NCBI GenBank assembly: GCA_017449025.1
Contig: JAFSKJ010000036.1
Location: 1 to 64,000, forward strand
From: Prevotella sp.
GTDB lineage: Bacteria; Bacteroidota; Bacteroidia; Bacteroidales; Bacteroidaceae
Direction: 5' to 3'
Length of the DNA: 64,000 nucleotides
Below are positions 1-7,586 of this stretch, in pieces. The notes beneath the pieces were generated by a model that did no database searches, was not told the DNA's origin, and worked only from the letters and a program-made list of their open reading frames with translations. Position 1 is the stretch's first letter; each line of letters begins with the position of its first letter. Position numbers and translations under genes: made by a program.

Positions 1-323
1 TAATATTTTTTATGATTATCCCAATGACCCCAAAGGGGTCGCCGCTCAGTAACCGTAGTGTCCGAAGGACTTGCGGAAAAAAAACGCCGCGGATTGCAGA
101 AAGAGTGCCCCAACTACGCCAATGGGTGACCCCTTTGGGGTCGATGTCGCCTTTTACCTTCTTCTCCGGGGGTACTTCGCACCACCCGGTTACTGAGCGG
201 CGACCGCTTCGCGGTCATACATCGTGGCAACCGTACCAGCACGAAAACTTGCAGAACCACAAAAAAAGGAATGCCCCGCATGGAGACATTCCTCTTTATA
301 TTATTAATAATGTGTCTGACGAA
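1..323. other. Palindrome-rich intergenic spacer
   Basis: No convincing gene lies here. An open frame crosses the stretch but is antisense to the following gene and has no family resemblance. Short perfect hairpins with 3-base loops are visible: GACCCCAAAGGGGTC (26-40), GTCCGAAGGAC (60-70), GACCCCTTTGGGGTC (128-142) and GACCGCTTCGCGGTC (202-216). An 18-base arm at 37-54 (GGTCGCCGCTCAGTAACC) is exactly inverted at 188-205. This resembles a REP-like or MITE-like dispersed element; its identity is not known. Confidence 0.6.
261..293 (-). terminator. Intrinsic terminator of the 391-aa secreted protein gene
   Basis: Read on the minus strand, AGGAATG and CATTCCT form the base of a hairpin extended by CTCC/GGGG-type pairing, followed by seven T residues. 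It lies about 30 bases past the stop codon at 324, as expected for a Rho-independent terminator. Confidence 0.75.
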
Positions 324-1499
324 TTACTTGAGGAGCTGACCAGCTACATTGAACTTTTCTGCGCCCTTGACAATAAGAAGCTTACCGTTTACGAGAGCCT
401 TCACTGCCTTTGTCTCAGCTGTCTTCTCAGAAATAGCGTCGATGGAAGTGGCAGGATCGGTAACAAGCTCCCAAACTACAGGATTCTCTGCCAAGTAGGT
501 TTGATAGAAACCACCATTGTCGTTCTCCACCCAACGAGCATCAAGATAGCCTTCGTTACCCTTGTTCTGGATTATATATCCGCCATCTTTTTCAGTAAGA
601 ATCCAGCAATGGCCGTCCTTGAAGTCCTGGTTAGCACCGAGTATGAATGCCACGCCACCTATTGAAGGCTGAGCGTTGAGGTAGCAATAATGCTCATCGC
701 CTGTTGCCCAGTCATGAGTATACCATTCGCCTGTAGGAGTGATTGCCCTGAAGATATAACGTCCGCCAAGAGGCTCGTATTCCAGCTTCCAACGTGCCAC
801 TGCATTAGACTCAGAGATTGACTCATCGTATGTACCGATAGCACAATTCTGGGCAGTTGAGCCATAGAGATACATATCCAGACTCGTATTCTTCAAAGAG
901 AATAGTGTTTCATTCTCCACAAAAGGCTTGAGAGAAGTAAGGATAGCAACCTCCTGATCAGGTACCACAGGGTCTGGGGTTACAACAGCAAACTCCCAAA
1001 ACATCTCTGCTGTTTCAGTAGTCTTGGTTCCAGCGAGATAGCCACCATTACCAACATTCTGGATAGAACCGTCGCTATTGATAATCCATGAAGAGCCGCC
1101 TTCGAAGTCCTGGTCAATACCAAGATTGAATGTCACGCCGCCGATGGCAGGCTGAGCGTTGAGGAAGCAATAATGACCTTCACCAGATGCCCAGTTGTGT
1201 GTATACCATTCACCCGCAGGAGTAATGGCACGGAAGCGATAATTGCCATTGTCGTCAAGCTCAAGCTTGTAACCAGTTACCACATTGGTTTCTGCTGAAG
1301 CCTTGGAAGCGGTGCCCATCATAATGTTCTGGGCATTTGAGCCATAGATGAAATTATCCTGGCCCTTCTCCTTAATCAAAAACACTGTCTCGTTCATCAC
1401 GAGAGCGTCAGGAGAATCGGTAAGAACCGTAACATCGGCTGCATTTGCGTTCAGGGCGCAAAGACAAACCATGGAAACAAGAGTAAATAGTTTTTTCAT
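324..1499 (-). CDS. Secreted protein with two copies of an internal domain and a C-terminal sorting-like tail
   Basis: 391 aa. An N-terminal signal peptide (MKKLFTLVSMVCLCALNANA) is followed by two similar halves, about residues 22-170 and 185-345. Both halves contain YGS(N/T)AQN, FRAITP(A/T)GEWYTH, CxLNAQP(A/S)IGGV and a W(I) near the end, so the domain was duplicated. The last 26 residues (about VKALVNGKLLIVKG then FNVAGQLLK) resemble the short C-terminal tails common on Prevotella exported proteins, which suggests type IX secretion or a similar sorting path. I recognise no enzymatic motif. The gene is transcribed alone, divergent from rho, with its own promoter and terminator. It is richer in A+T than rho. 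Function unknown; a carbohydrate-binding or adhesive role is possible but not shown. Confidence 0.8.
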   Translation of the reverse strand: MKKLFTLVSMVCLCALNANAADVTVLTDSPDALVMNETVFLIKEKGQDNFIYGSNAQNIMMGTASKASAETNVVTGYKLELDDNGNYRFRAITPAGEWYTHNWASGEGHYCFLNAQPAIGGVTFNLGIDQDFEGGSSWIINSDGSIQNVGNGGYLAGTKTTETAEMFWEFAVVTPDPVVPDQEVAILTSLKPFVENETLFSLKNTSLDMYLYGSTAQNCAIGTYDESISESNAVARWKLEYEPLGGRYIFRAITPTGEWYTHDWATGDEHYCYLNAQPSIGGVAFILGANQDFKDGHCWILTEKDGGYIIQNKGNEGYLDARWVENDNGGFYQTYLAENPVVWELVTDPATSIDAISEKTAETKAVKALVNGKLLIVKGAEKFNVAGQLLK

Positions 1500-1548
1500 T
1501 TTGATTACTTTTAAATTGTTTAACTTTGGGTTTATTAAAATAATGGCG

Positions 1549-1579
1549 CAAAGTTACGAAGAAAAACACAAACTACCAA
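1549..1579 (-). promoter_or_regulatory. Promoter of the 391-aa secreted protein gene
   Basis: On the minus strand TTG (1577-1579) and TAACTTTG (1549-1556) are 20 bases apart, matching the Bacteroidetes -33/-7 consensus. The start codon at 1499 is about 50 bases downstream. Confidence 0.7.
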
Positions 1580-1626
1580 GAAATTTGACAAGAAAATGAC
1601 AGAAAATGATTTTTTTCCACAAAATA

Positions 1627-1658
1627 TTTGGCAATATCACAAATAATGCTTACCTTTG
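1627..1658 (+). promoter_or_regulatory. rho promoter
   Basis: TTTG (1627-1630) and TACCTTTG (1651-1658) are 20 bases apart. Transcription should start near 1665, giving a leader of about 120 bases before the ATG at 1784. The leader contains an inverted repeat CGTTTCCG (1680-1687) / CGGAAACG (1715-1722), which could serve autogenous control of rho. Confidence 0.7.
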
Positions 1659-1783
1659 CAGTCGTTTTACGAAACATACCGTTTCCGAAAAGGCTTTTTT
1701 TGAAAGCTCCCTGCCGGAAACGTTCCCACCAAAAGACAAAGTCTACAAATTCAACGACCCACACATTTTACATTGTTTGTGCT

Positions 1784-3799
1784 ATGTATACAAAGGAAGA
1801 ACTGGAAAGCATGGACATAACCCGCCTGAACGAAGTGGCTGGCGAGTATGACATAGACATTGAAAACGAAGGCGGCAAGGAGAACCTGATCTACGCCATC
1901 CTGGACAAGGCCGCCATGCTCAGCGCAACGGGTTCCGAACCCAAGCGCAAGCGTACGCGCATTGTTAAGAAAGACACCGACCGCGTGTATACCGTAAAAG
2001 GCAACGAGGGCGAGAACTTCGACGTGAAGAGCCGTGGCAAGAAGACTGCCGACGCTCCGTCGCTCTTCAGCGACGCCGCTCCCGTTGCGGAAGCAGCCCC
2101 GGCAGAGGCTCCTGTACCTAAGAAGCGCGGGCGCAAATCGAAGGCTGAGCTTGCAGCCATAGCCGCCGCCGAGGCAGCCACGACCGCCGAGACAGCTGAG
2201 ACTGCCGATGCCGAGCCGGCTGAGAAGCCTGCTGCCAAGAAGACCACCCGCCGCAAGACAAAGGGTGCCGCCAAGGCAGAAGAGACAGCTGAGCAGGCTG
2301 AAGGCACAATGGAAGAGAAAGCAGAGGCAGCAAAGGCGAACGACGAGAGCAATGTGCCAGAAGCAGAGTTTATAACCACCGCTGAAGACGAAGCTACAGC
2401 AGATGTAGGCAACGCCCTCATAGAACAACTGCAGGAGAAGATGGCCCAGCACAACCAGAGCCAGGCTGCGCTCGAAGGCAATGCGGAAGACATCTGGGAG
2501 GGTGACCCCGGCGACGGTACCGACTTCATAATAGTAGAGGATCTGCCCATTGAAGACCAAGGGGCCATTCCCACTCTCGACATCTTCGACCGCCCAACCG
2601 CTCGGCAGGCATCACAGCCAGTAACGAACAACACGCGCGAGGCACGCCCGGCGCCTGCCAGCCGCACCGATTACGACTTCGCCGACCTGATAACAGGCAA
2701 CGGTGTGTTAGAGATGCTGCAGGACGGATACGGTTTCCTGCGCTCAAGCGACTACAACTACCTGTCGTCGCCCGACGACATCTACGTCTCACAGCAACAG
2801 GTGAAGAAGTATGGCCTGAAGACAGGCGACGTGGTGCAATGCACCGTGCGGCCACCTCGCGAGAACGAGAAGTTCTTCGCATTGTCACAAGTGACGATGA
2901 TCAACGGCCGCAACCCGTCGGAAGTGCGCGACCGCCTGTCGTTCGAGCATCTCACGCCACTCTTCCCCGACACGAAATTCACCCTCTGCGGCGACCCGCA
3001 GACCACCAATCCATCGGTGAGGGTAGTAGACCTGTTCTCACCAATAGGCAAAGGTCAGCGCGCACTTATCGTGGCACAGCCAAAGACCGGTAAGACAATA
3101 CTGATGAAGGACATAGCCAACGCCATTGCCGCCAACCACCCCGAAGCCTACATCATGATGCTGCTCATAGACGAACGCCCGGAAGAGGTTACCGACATGG
3201 CACGAACGGTGGATGCTGAGGTGATAGCCTCAACATTCGACGAACCGGCAGAACGCCACGTCAAGATAGCAGGCATAGTGCTGGAGAAAGCCAAGCGCAT
3301 GGTGGAATGCGGCCACGACGTGGTGATATTCCTTGACTCCATCACCCGACTGGCACGCGCCTACAACACCGTGGCCCCGGCATCGGGAAAAGTGCTCACC
3401 GGCGGTGTGGATGCCAACGCCCTGCAGAAACCCAAGCGATTCTTCGGCGCTGCGAGGAACATTGAGGGAGGCGGCTCGCTGACAATCATTGCCACAGCAC
3501 TCGTAGACACTGGCTCGAAGATGGACGAGGTGATATTCGAGGAGTTCAAGGGCACAGGAAACTCAGAGATACAGCTCAACCGCGCACTCTCCAACAAGCG
3601 CATATTCCCAGCCATCGACCTGGTTCAGTCGTCAACGCGCCGCGACGACCTGCTGCAAGACCAGACCACACTCAACCGCATGTGGATAATACGCAAATTC
3701 ATTGCCGAGATGAACCCCATCGAGGCCATGAACACCGTGCGCGACCGTCTGGTGCAAAGCAAGAACAACGAGGAATTCCTGATGTCGATGAACGGCTAA
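1784..3799 (+). CDS. rho: Transcription termination factor Rho, long-insert Bacteroidetes type
   Basis: 671 aa from the ATG at 1784. An upstream in-frame ATG at 1628 lies inside the promoter and is not used here. Rho is a hexameric RNA-dependent ATPase that terminates transcription. Residues 1-45 form the Rho N-terminal helical domain. About residues 50-300 are a low-complexity insertion rich in Ala, Glu, Lys and Thr, absent from E. coli Rho (419 aa). The cold-shock RNA-binding domain follows (GYGFLRS near 320), then the RecA-like core with Walker A QPKTGKT near 433 and Walker [12 protein letters not shown] near 512. Homologous disordered insertions are known in Bacteroides Rho, where phase separation has been described. 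Monocistronic; the next promoter begins about 80 bases after the stop. Confidence 0.97.
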   Translation: MYTKEELESMDITRLNEVAGEYDIDIENEGGKENLIYAILDKAAMLSATGSEPKRKRTRIVKKDTDRVYTVKGNEGENFDVKSRGKKTADAPSLFSDAAPVAEAAPAEAPVPKKRGRKSKAELAAIAAAEAATTAETAETADAEPAEKPAAKKTTRRKTKGAAKAEETAEQAEGTMEEKAEAAKANDESNVPEAEFITTAEDEATADVGNALIEQLQEKMAQHNQSQAALEGNAEDIWEGDPGDGTDFIIVEDLPIEDQGAIPTLDIFDRPTARQASQPVTNNTREARPAPASRTDYDFADLITGNGVLEMLQDGYGFLRSSDYNYLSSPDDIYVSQQQVKKYGLKTGDVVQCTVRPPRENEKFFALSQVTMINGRNPSEVRDRLSFEHLTPLFPDTKFTLCGDPQTTNPSVRVVDLFSPIGKGQRALIVAQPKTGKTILMKDIANAIAANHPEAYIMMLLIDERPEEVTDMARTVDAEVIASTFDEPAERHVKIAGIVLEKAKRMVECGHDVVIFLDSITRLARAYNTVAPASGKVLTGGVDANALQKPKRFFGAARNIEGGGSLTIIATALVDTGSKMDEVIFEEFKGTGNSEIQLNRALSNKRIFPAIDLVQSSTRRDDLLQDQTTLNRMWIIRKFIAEMNPIEAMNTVRDRLVQSKNNEEFLMSMNG

Positions 3800-3876
3800 C
3801 AACCGCTCTGCGAGTAGCTGTTTGAGACAGAAAACATGCAAAATGCAAGCTAAATCAAAAAAAATATTGCAAAAAA

Positions 3877-3908
3877 CTTGCAGGAACAAGAGAAAAGCTG
3901 TAATTTTG
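3877..3908 (+). promoter_or_regulatory. Promoter of the aromatic amino acid operon
   Basis: CTTG (3877-3880) and TAATTTTG (3901-3908) are 20 bases apart, the same spacing as at rho. It lies just upstream of the Tyr/Phe leader peptide, so the leader is in the transcript. Confidence 0.72.
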
Positions 3909-3936
3909 CAGGCGACAAAGAAAAACATCCAGACAC

Positions 3937-4014
3937 ATGACAAACCATAATGCTTACTTTTACGGCTATTACTTTTACTTTGCAACAAGTTGTGAAGCGG
4001 TTGGCCGTATGTAG
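3937..4014 (+). CDS. Tyr/Phe-rich leader peptide of the aromatic amino acid operon
   Basis: A 25-codon open frame, ATG at 3937 and TAG at 4012. Residues 6-15 read AYFYGYYFYF: five Tyr and three Phe in nine codons. It begins about 30 bases after the predicted transcription start and ends about 95 bases before prephenate dehydratase. The operon it precedes makes exactly Phe and Tyr. Such composition is the hallmark of ribosome-mediated attenuation, as in the E. coli pheA and trp leaders. The run of codons lies just upstream of RNA segments that can form alternative hairpins (see 3978-4086). The peptide is unlikely to have a function beyond being translated. Confidence rests on composition, position and pairing together. 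Confidence 0.85.
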   Translation: MTNHNAYFYGYYFYFATSCEAVGRM

Positions 4015-4094
4015 ATTACTAATTCAGCAGACATGGTAGAAAACAACAATAAGGCTCCGCTTCACTGAAAAGTGAAAGCGGAGCTTACATTTTA
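3978..4094 (+). promoter_or_regulatory. Candidate attenuator with 1:2, 2:3 and 3:4 pairings
   Basis: Segment 1 (CTTTGCAAC, 3978-3986) can pair with segment 2 (GTTGTGAAG, 3989-3997) using two G-U pairs. Segment 2 shifted to GTGAAGCGG (3992-4000) is exactly complementary to segment 3, CCGCTTCAC (4057-4065). Segment 3 is also the 5' arm of a 13-bp hairpin with one bulged A: GCTCCGCTTCACT (4054-4066), loop GAAA, 3' arm 4071-4084. A ribosome stalled on the Tyr/Phe codons would free segment 2 to pair with 3 and block the 3:4 hairpin; a ribosome reaching the stop at 4012 would cover 2 and allow it. The T-run after the hairpin is weak (ttacatttt), so the hairpin could instead act on translation of pheA, which starts 23 bases later. 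Confidence 0.75.
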
Positions 4095-4109
4095 AAAAGA
4101 AGAAGGAAG

Positions 4110-4979
4110 ATGAAGAGAATAGCCATCCAAGGACTGACAGGCTCGTTCCACGACATTGCCGCCCACCAGTATTTCGACGGGGAACAGATACAGCTCATCT
4201 GCTGCTCAACCTTCGAAGAGGTGTTCGACAGCATAAGCCAAGACCCCACGGCCATCGGAATGCTGGCAATAGAGAACACCATAGCCGGCTCGCTGCTGCA
4301 CAACTACGAGCTGCTGCGCGACTCCCGCACAACCATCGTTGGCGAGCACAAGCTGCACATCTCGCACTGCATCTGCTGCCTGCCAGGCGACGACTGGACC
4401 ACCATACAGGAAGTGCACTCACACCCCGTGGCTCTCATGCAGTGCCGCCATTTCCTAAGCAACTACCCACAGCTGAAAAACGTGGAGGCAGAAGACACCG
4501 CCGGCTCAGCAAAGATGATAGCCGAGGAGGGCAGGCAGGGATGGGCTGCCATCTGCCACGCAGAGGCTGCCAAGCTATACGGGCTGAAGGTGCTTGAAGA
4601 CCATATAGAGGACAACAAGCACAACTTCACGAGGTTTCTCGTGGTCTCTAACCCCAACAAGGCCGACATGCTGCGCCCGCTGACCCAGGCCAACAAGTCG
4701 AGCATAGTCTTTGCGCTGCCCCACGAAGAGGGAAGCCTCTCGCACGTGCTCGCAATACTTTCCTTCTATAAAATCAACCTCACCAAGATACAGTCGCTAC
4801 CTATTATCGGCCACGAGTGGGAGTACCTGTTCTACGTAGATGTGATGTATGACGACCTGACACGTTACCGACAGTCGATTGACGCCATCATACCGCTGAC
4901 CAAAGACTTGGTAATACTGGGAGAGTACAAAGACGCACCCAGCCCCACCCCCACCCCAACTGAGGGCAACGCGGAATAG
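4110..4979 (+). CDS. pheA: Prephenate dehydratase
   Basis: 289 aa, monofunctional. It converts prephenate to phenylpyruvate in Phe synthesis. The N-terminal part (about 1-185) is the periplasmic-binding-fold dehydratase domain, starting RIAIQGLTGSFHD and carrying the conserved T-R-F motif (NFTRFLVV near 172). Residues about 195-275 are an ACT regulatory domain. The two Phe-binding motifs of that domain, usually GALV and ESRP, read GSLS and QSLP here, so feedback control by Phe may differ. A Pro/Thr-rich tail ends the protein. First structural gene of the aromatic operon and directly downstream of the Tyr/Phe leader. Confidence 0.95.
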   Translation: MKRIAIQGLTGSFHDIAAHQYFDGEQIQLICCSTFEEVFDSISQDPTAIGMLAIENTIAGSLLHNYELLRDSRTTIVGEHKLHISHCICCLPGDDWTTIQEVHSHPVALMQCRHFLSNYPQLKNVEAEDTAGSAKMIAEEGRQGWAAICHAEAAKLYGLKVLEDHIEDNKHNFTRFLVVSNPNKADMLRPLTQANKSSIVFALPHEEGSLSHVLAILSFYKINLTKIQSLPIIGHEWEYLFYVDVMYDDLTRYRQSIDAIIPLTKDLVILGEYKDAPSPTPTPTEGNAE

Positions 4980-5015
4980 AGAAGTAAAAAAGAAAAGAAA
5001 AAGAAAAAACAGAAT

Positions 5016-6233
5016 ATGGAAACAATCAATAGCAAAAACAACCAGCAACCCTCCATCAGTGAGGGCTTGGGCAGACCTAAGCCAGCCGACCGCCTTTCCT
5101 TAGTGAGCGAATATTACTTCAGCCGCAAGCTGAAGGAAGTGGCACAGCTCAACGCCGAAGGCAAGGACATAATAAGCCTTGCAATAGGAAGCCCTGACAT
5201 GCCACCGTCGGAGCAGACCATTGACAAGCTGTGCGAAGTGGCACACCAGAGCAACGCACACGGCTACCAGCCTACTATGGGCACCCCGGAACTGAGACAG
5301 GCCATGGCCGACTTCTACAAACGCTGGTACAACGTTGACCTGGACCCGAAGAGCGAGATACTGCCACTCATCGGCTCCAAGGAGGGCATACTCCACGTCA
5401 CACTGGCATTGGTAAACCCCGGCGACGAGGTGCTCGTGCCCAATCCCGGCTATCCCACATACACTTCGCTCAGCAAGATTCTCGGTGCAAAGATAGTGAA
5501 CTACAACCTGCGCGAGGACAACGGCTGGCAACCCGACTTCAGCGAACTGGAGCAGATGGACCTCAAAAGGGTGAAGCTGATGTGGACAAACTATCCCAAC
5601 ATGCCCACCGGAGGCCGAGCAAGAATGGAGACCTACGAGAGGCTGGTGCAGTTTGCCAAGGCCCACAATATAGTAGTAGTCAACGACAACCCGTACTCCT
5701 TCATACTCAACGACAATCCTATGTCGCTGCTGCAGGTGCCGGGAGCCAAGGAGTGCTGCATAGAATTCAACTCCATGTCGAAGAGCCACAACATGCCGGG
5801 ATGGCGCGTGGGACTGTGCGCCTCAAACGACGAATTCATAAACTGGATACTTAAAGTGCAGTCGAACATAGAGAGCGGAACCTTCAGGGGCATACAGCTG
5901 GCTGCAGCAGAGGCATACCGCAACAGCGACGAGTGGCACCGCACGGCAAACATTGAGACCTACGCCCGCCGCAGGAAAGTGGCAGAGCAGATTATGGACA
6001 CCCTCGGGTGCACCTATGACCCTCAGCAGGTGGGAATGTTTCTCTGGGGGCGCATACCCGACAGCATAGGGAATGTGGAAGACCTGACCGAAAAGGTGCT
6101 GCATGAGGCCCGCGTCTTCATAACACCGGGATTCATATTCGGCTCCAACGGCGAGCGCTACATACGCATCTCACTTTGCGCCAAAGAAGAAATGATTGAG
6201 AAAGCCCTGGAGCGGATTCGCAGCATAAAGTAA
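5016..6233 (+). CDS. PLP-dependent class I aminotransferase, probably aromatic
   Basis: 405 aa. Fold-type I aminotransferase motifs are present in order: NPGYPTY, NYPNMPTGG, VVNDNPYSF and the PLP-lysine motif SMSKSHNMPGWRVG with a downstream arginine region (RYIRISLC). General family sequence does not fix the substrate; aspartate, LL-diaminopimelate and aromatic aminotransferases share these motifs. Its place between prephenate dehydratase and DAHP synthase suggests it transaminates phenylpyruvate and 4-hydroxyphenylpyruvate, or prephenate. The 36-base gap from pheA is almost pure purine, typical of translation starts in this phylum. Cytoplasmic. Confidence 0.88.
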   Translation: METINSKNNQQPSISEGLGRPKPADRLSLVSEYYFSRKLKEVAQLNAEGKDIISLAIGSPDMPPSEQTIDKLCEVAHQSNAHGYQPTMGTPELRQAMADFYKRWYNVDLDPKSEILPLIGSKEGILHVTLALVNPGDEVLVPNPGYPTYTSLSKILGAKIVNYNLREDNGWQPDFSELEQMDLKRVKLMWTNYPNMPTGGRARMETYERLVQFAKAHNIVVVNDNPYSFILNDNPMSLLQVPGAKECCIEFNSMSKSHNMPGWRVGLCASNDEFINWILKVQSNIESGTFRGIQLAAAEAYRNSDEWHRTANIETYARRRKVAEQIMDTLGCTYDPQQVGMFLWGRIPDSIGNVEDLTEKVLHEARVFITPGFIFGSNGERYIRISLCAKEEMIEKALERIRSIK

Positions 6234-6316
6234 GTCCCTACAGAAAAAAAAACGAATCTTCAGAAAATAGATAAACAAAAAGTAGAATAAAAAAAAGGAG
6301 CACCCTGTGGAGTTAA

Positions 6317-6352
6317 CACCCCTTACCTTGGGGAGGGACTCGGGTGGGCTTA
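6317..6352 (+). repeat. Intergenic repeat, copy 1 (before DAHP synthase)
   Basis: The sequence ends GGGGAGGGACTCGGGTGGGC and closely matches two further copies at 7421-7455 (inverted) and 7546-7581. It ends four bases before the ATG at 6356, covering the normal ribosome-binding region. Confidence 0.7.
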
Positions 6353-6355
6353 TTT

Positions 6356-7420
6356 ATGGAATTAGAATTAGAGAAACTGAACCTTCCAAGTGACAACGAA
6401 CGCCCCTTCGTGATTGCCGGCCCCTGCTCGGCCGAAACTGAGGAGCAAGTGATGAGAACAGCCAAGGAACTGGCAATGAAAGGCTGTCATAACTTCCGCG
6501 CCGGAGTATGGAAGCCACGCACCAAGCCCGGCGGCTTCGAGGGCAACGGAGAGAAGGCGCTGCCCTGGATGAAGCGCGTGAAGGAAGAGACAAAGATGCT
6601 CGTCTCAACCGAGGTGGCAACACCCGAGCATGTGGAGCTTGCCCTGAAATACGACATCGACATACTCTGGATAGGTGCCCGCACCACTGCCAACCCCTTT
6701 GCCATGCAGGCACTGGCCGACTCGCTCCGGGGCGTGGACGTACCTGTTTTCGTCAAGAACCCCGTGAACCCTGACATAGAGCTATGGATAGGAGCCATGG
6801 AGCGCATCAACCAGGCCGGCGTGAAGCGCCTCGGAGCCATACACCGCGGCTTCTCTTCCTACGAGCAGAAAATCTATCGCAACATGCCCATGTGGCAGAT
6901 ACCCATCGAGCTGCACCGCCGCATACCCGACCTGCCCATCATCTGCGACCCCAGCCATATAGGAGGGCGACGCGAGCTGATAGCACCACTGTGCCAGCAG
7001 GCCATGGACCTCGGCTTCGACGGCCTCATCATTGAGAGCCACTGCGACCCCGACAAGGCCTGGAGCGACGCCAAGCAGCAGGTGACGCCCGACGTGCTCG
7101 ACTACATACTCTCACTGCTCGTCATACGCGACGAGAACACCACCACAGAGGGCATATCGCAGCTCAGAAAGAAAATCGACGAGCTGGACAACCAGCTCAT
7201 GGACCTGCTCTCAAAGCGCATGCGAATATGCCGCGAGATTGGAGAGTACAAGAAAGCACACAACATGACCGTGCTGCAGGCAAACCGCTACAACGAGATT
7301 CTGAACAAGCGCGGAGCACAAGGCTCACTCTGCGGCATGGCCCCGGAGTTTGTGGCACACGTCTTCGAGAACATCCACGAGGAGTCGGTACGTCAGCAGA
7401 TGGAAATCATCAATAAGTAA
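6356..7420 (+). CDS. Bifunctional DAHP synthase / chorismate mutase
   Basis: 354 aa from ATG 6356; a GTG at 6344 lies in the repeat and is unlikely to be used. Residues about 1-255 are 3-deoxy-7-phosphoheptulonate synthase of the type I-beta class (VIAGPCSAET, RAGVWKPRTKPGGFEG, CDPSHIGGRR), the first step of the shikimate pathway. Residues about 265-354 are an AroQ chorismate mutase (LRKKIDELDNQLMDLLSKRM, then EIGEYKKAH), which makes prephenate. This fusion is known from Prevotella, where prephenate inhibits the synthase through the mutase domain. Having the pathway entry and branch enzyme in one operon with both branch dehydratase and dehydrogenase supports joint control by Phe and Tyr. Confidence 0.95.
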   Translation: MELELEKLNLPSDNERPFVIAGPCSAETEEQVMRTAKELAMKGCHNFRAGVWKPRTKPGGFEGNGEKALPWMKRVKEETKMLVSTEVATPEHVELALKYDIDILWIGARTTANPFAMQALADSLRGVDVPVFVKNPVNPDIELWIGAMERINQAGVKRLGAIHRGFSSYEQKIYRNMPMWQIPIELHRRIPDLPIICDPSHIGGRRELIAPLCQQAMDLGFDGLIIESHCDPDKAWSDAKQQVTPDVLDYILSLLVIRDENTTTEGISQLRKKIDELDNQLMDLLSKRMRICREIGEYKKAHNMTVLQANRYNEILNKRGAQGSLCGMAPEFVAHVFENIHEESVRQQMEIINK

Positions 7421-7455
7421 AAAGCCCACCCAAGCCCTCCCAAGGTGAGGGATGT
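7421..7455 (-). repeat. Intergenic repeat, copy 2 (inverted)
   Basis: Begins directly after the DAHP synthase stop codon. Its reverse complement matches copy 3 at 7546-7581 nearly base for base over about 35 bases, so the mRNA between the two genes could fold into a long stem with a loop of about 90 bases. It also holds a short internal hairpin (CCCTC...GAGGG). Confidence 0.75.
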
Positions 7456-7545
7456 CTGAATACATAAAGAGGGAAAGGCTAATGACGTAAACAAGAAACA
7501 GATTAAATAATACAATAAAACAAATCCACCGAGTCAAGTAACAAA

Positions 7546-7581
7546 ACATCCCTCCCTTGGGGAGGGCTTGGGTGGGCTTTT
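7546..7581 (+). repeat. Intergenic repeat, copy 3 (before prephenate dehydrogenase)
   Basis: Direct-orientation copy containing CCCTCCCTTGGGGAGGGC and ending GGGTGGGCTTTT, six bases before the ATG at 7587. Together with copy 2 it forms an inverted pair; with copy 1 a direct pair. It replaces the usual A-rich leader in front of the start codon. Confidence 0.75.
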
Positions 7582-7586
7582 CGATT

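Noticed and set aside
12..665. Open frame of 217 codons on the + strand
   Set aside because: Half of it is antisense to the secreted protein gene and the rest translates the palindromic spacer; no protein-like features.
1628..1783. N-terminal extension of Rho
   Set aside because: The upstream ATG overlaps the promoter, so the extension would not be on the transcript.
6344..6355. Upstream GTG start for DAHP synthase
   Set aside because: It lies inside the intergenic repeat and adds residues absent from the family; ATG 6356 fits better.
7557..7586. Upstream GTG start for prephenate dehydrogenase
   Set aside because: Also inside the repeat; the Rossmann motif begins right after ATG 7587.
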